Assembly: GCA_013375405.1 (NCBI GenBank)
Contig: JABXJU010000106.1
Span: forward strand, 1 to 14,284
Reading direction: 5' to 3'
Length of the DNA stretch: 14,284 nucleotides
Origin: Candidatus Helarchaeota archaeon
GTDB lineage: Archaea; Asgardarchaeota; Lokiarchaeia; Helarchaeales; HEL-GB-A
The notes beneath the pieces are model-generated. The model was not told the DNA's origin. It saw nothing but the letters and a program-made list of their open reading frames with translations, and made no database searches. Both the position numbers and the translations under genes were made by a program. Below, piece after piece: positions 12,739-14,284 of this stretch. Position 1 is the first letter of the stretch; each line of letters begins with the position of its first letter.

Positions 12739-13797
12739 TTAGAGTAATTGTTTTTCCTTCAAGAATTGCAGTAACTGTTTAACCTCATTTGCAGTTTTTA
12801 GAAAAAATCCTTGTGCATGGGGATATGGTTTATTATATGGTGTGAATTTCGGGTCTATTGTTAGTCCTGAAGCGTTCATAATCATTCCGTCTTCACGCAC
12901 ACATGTAATTACTGCATCAAAAGCTTTTTGCACATATTCCGCAAACTCGGCATCGACCCATTCATTTCTAATTGCTTTTGAGAGTCCATATGCTAAAATT
13001 AGCGTCCCAGCCGTTTCAATTTTCGAAATCTCAGACACTTGATCAAGAAATATTCTCCAAAATCCTTGCTCATCCTGACAGAGCATTATTGCTTCTAATA
13101 ACCTCTGGATTTCCGTGATTAATTGTTTTTTCTTTGGATGATCATCGGGGAGCTGCTCTGTTACCTCTACCAAACCTACCAACATCCACCCATTTCCCCT
13201 TCCCCAAAGCGATCCCTCCGTAAATTTTTTCCGCTTTTCATCCCAAATATGCCGATATAATCCCGTTTCAGGATCTCTAAGATACTCAATATGAAGTTCT
13301 AATTGTTTAATTGCTTCATCTATATACTTAGGTTCTTTTAGAAAAGTTGCTACCTTTGCAAGGAAGGGACAAATCATGACCATGAGATCAACCCAAATTT
13401 GCTGGACCTGCTTCAAATAAAATAAAGCTCCATTCTCTGCACGTTTTAATGAAGGATCTAATAAATAGTCCGCCTGCTTTCGGATGGCTTGGAATAACTT
13501 TTCAGATTCTACCTCATTTTTTGCGAAATAAATCAGTGATAAACCAATTAATGCAAAATCCCCTTGGGAGGGATCACCACCACTTAGCTCTCCCTCTGGT
13601 GTTTGCGTTTCAACCGATTGCATCACCCATTTTTTAACAAAATTCAGGGCCGACTCATCTTGGTCATACAAATATTTGGCAAGTATCCCGCTTAACAGTA
13701 GTCCCTTTCCCCAACTTCCCATTGAATACTCCTTATCGAACTGAGTCATCGAAAATTCTTTTACCTTATTTAAAAGGTCATCAAATTTTGAATTCAT
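12739..13797 (-). CDS. GH105-like unsaturated glucuronyl/galacturonyl hydrolase
   Basis: A 352-residue (alpha/alpha)6-barrel glycoside hydrolase of the GH105/GH88 type (YteR/RhiN-like). These remove the unsaturated uronic acid left at the end of oligosaccharides by polysaccharide lyases. Signatures are QQIWVDLMVMICPFLAK with the conserved Asp137, DPETGLYRHIWDE (Asp186), LWGRGNGWMLVGL (198-209), and SEISKIETAGTLILAYGL near the C-terminus. These match the family's aspartate/His and aromatic active-site blocks; which aspartate is the acid/base is inferred by analogy with YteR. There is no signal peptide, so it acts in the cytoplasm on imported oligosaccharides. No lyase or transporter lies next to it. 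The ATG has no ribosome site and a TATA-like box 25-30 nt upstream, suggesting a leaderless mRNA. Confidence 0.82.
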   Translation of the reverse strand: MNSKFDDLLNKVKEFSMTQFDKEYSMGSWGKGLLLSGILAKYLYDQDESALNFVKKWVMQSVETQTPEGELSGGDPSQGDFALIGLSLIYFAKNEVESEKLFQAIRKQADYLLDPSLKRAENGALFYLKQVQQIWVDLMVMICPFLAKVATFLKEPKYIDEAIKQLELHIEYLRDPETGLYRHIWDEKRKKFTEGSLWGRGNGWMLVGLVEVTEQLPDDHPKKKQLITEIQRLLEAIMLCQDEQGFWRIFLDQVSEISKIETAGTLILAYGLSKAIRNEWVDAEFAEYVQKAFDAVITCVREDGMIMNASGLTIDPKFTPYNKPYPHAQGFFLKTANEVKQLLQFLKEKQLL

Positions 13798-13817
13798 AAG
13801 GAATTATTAGGTGTAAA

Positions 13818-13829
13818 AATTTAAATAAG
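13818..13829 (-). promoter_or_regulatory. TATA-like box of the GH105-like gene
   Basis: The minus strand reads CTTATTTAAATT, centred about 25-30 nt before the ATG at 13797. No Shine-Dalgarno site lies between, consistent with leaderless transcription. Confidence 0.4.
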
Positions 13830-13863
13830 ATTCTCTCTGTTAAAATCTATAACTTTACAACAA

Positions 13864-13871
13864 GAGATGAT
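13864..13871 (+). promoter_or_regulatory. Ribosome binding site of the aminotransferase
   Basis: GAGATGAT differs from the ideal GAGGTGAT at one base and lies 5 nt before ATG 13877. Confidence 0.55.
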
Positions 13872-13876
13872 ACCAA

Positions 13877-14284
13877 ATGAAACCTGAAGATATTGATTGG
13901 GATAATTTAGGATTCGACTACATGTCGACCAAAACAATGTTTTGGGCAACGAAAGAAGGCGATAAGCCTTGGACAGATGGCGAATTAAAACCATTTGGCA
14001 CATTTGAAATAAATCCCGCAGCATGTGTTCTGAATTACGGACAAGGCGTATTCGAGGGCATGAAAGCGCAACGGACGAAGGACGATCTGATTGTACTTTT
14101 TCGCCCACTAGAAAACGGGAAGCGTTTCAAGGAGAGCTGCGAACGTCTGTGTCTACCGCCCTTTGATCCAGAGAAGTTCGTATATTGGGTCAAAGAAGTG
14201 GTCAAAGCCAATAAAGAATACGTGCCGCCGTATGGCAAAGGAGCCCTATACATCAGACCAATTATTTTCGGCTCCGGACCAATA
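13877..14284 (+). CDS. ilvE: Branched-chain amino acid aminotransferase, N-terminal part (runs off window)
   Basis: A PLP-dependent fold-type IV aminotransferase that makes Val, Leu and Ile from their keto acids. The visible 136 residues begin MKPEDIDWDNLGFDYMSTK and contain LNYGQGVFEGMKAQR, the hallmark of the eukaryote/BCAT-like IlvE group. LFRPLENGKRFKESCERL and YIRPIIFGSGP follow. The PLP-binding lysine lies beyond the window. The start is supported by a good ribosome site 5 nt upstream. The frame is open to the last base. The related D-amino-acid and aminodeoxychorismate branches of fold IV are less likely given the EGMKA and RPxxNxxR blocks. Confidence 0.92.
   Translation, partial: MKPEDIDWDNLGFDYMSTKTMFWATKEGDKPWTDGELKPFGTFEINPAACVLNYGQGVFEGMKAQRTKDDLIVLFRPLENGKRFKESCERLCLPPFDPEKFVYWVKEVVKANKEYVPPYGKGALYIRPIIFGSGPI

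Noticed and set aside
13821..14253. Two minus-strand reading frames at the right end
   Set aside because: They are antisense to the aminotransferase, whose plus frame has clear family motifs and a ribosome site; their translations are low-complexity and unlike any family.
1..14284. tRNA genes, rRNA genes, CRISPR arrays, replication origin
   Set aside because: Scanned by eye in all intergenic regions; no cloverleaf with TTCGA-type arm, no regularly spaced repeats and no clustered origin boxes were found.

Overview
The window looks like part of an Asgard (Lokiarchaeia-like) archaeal genome. The DNA is AT-rich. Translation signals match the archaeal anti-Shine-Dalgarno sequence (GGAGGTGA-type sites), many genes look leaderless with a TATA-like box 25-30 nt before the start codon, and T-tracts follow gene ends. 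Archaeal markers are a 20S proteasome beta subunit, an archaeal-type arginyl-tRNA synthetase and a DUF123/GIY-YIG-like protein. Two signals point beyond generic archaea to Asgards: a 56-residue ubiquitin-like protein, and a selenophosphate synthetase that encodes selenocysteine (UGA) and carries a eukaryote-like SECIS element. No rRNA marker is present, so the assignment is an inference.

Layout. 1-354: C-terminal end of a DDE transposase. 588-2538: a plus-strand pair, a radical SAM protein with a B12-binding-like N-domain and a RimI-like GNAT acetyltransferase. 2539-3555 (minus) and 3611-4075 (plus): a ThiL-like kinase and a DUF123 protein, diverging from a compact promoter with a palindromic TATA-like box. 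4060-4584 (minus): a nitroreductase. 4664-4834 (plus): the ubiquitin-like protein. 4930-5646 (plus): a PHP-domain phosphoesterase. 5664-6608 (minus): a TPR protein. 6758-7849 (minus): a protein I do not recognise, with a Tat-like arginine-rich tail. 8087-10012 and 10103-10747 (minus): argS and the proteasome beta subunit. 10965-11387 (plus): a glycine-cleavage H-like protein. 11614-12654 (plus): selD. 12739-13797 (minus): a GH105-like glycosidase. 13877-end (plus): the N-terminal part of a branched-chain aminotransferase.

The most interesting system is selD at 11614-12703. A conventional ORF search sees only an internal ATG at 11890. The frame actually opens 92 codons earlier, at a CTG preceded by a perfect GGAGGTGA site. 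It passes through an in-frame TGA at exactly the catalytic Sec/Cys position (G-U-S-C-K). Around and after the stop codon the RNA can fold into helix I, a 5' internal loop, a non-Watson-Crick AUGA/UGAU quartet, a 9-bp helix II and an apical loop starting with five A's. That is the eukaryotic SECIS plan, which has been reported for Lokiarchaeota.

The other genes are mostly housekeeping (tRNA charging, protein turnover, cofactor and amino-acid metabolism) in short transcription units. There is no sign of a large accessory island apart from the transposase remnant at the left edge.
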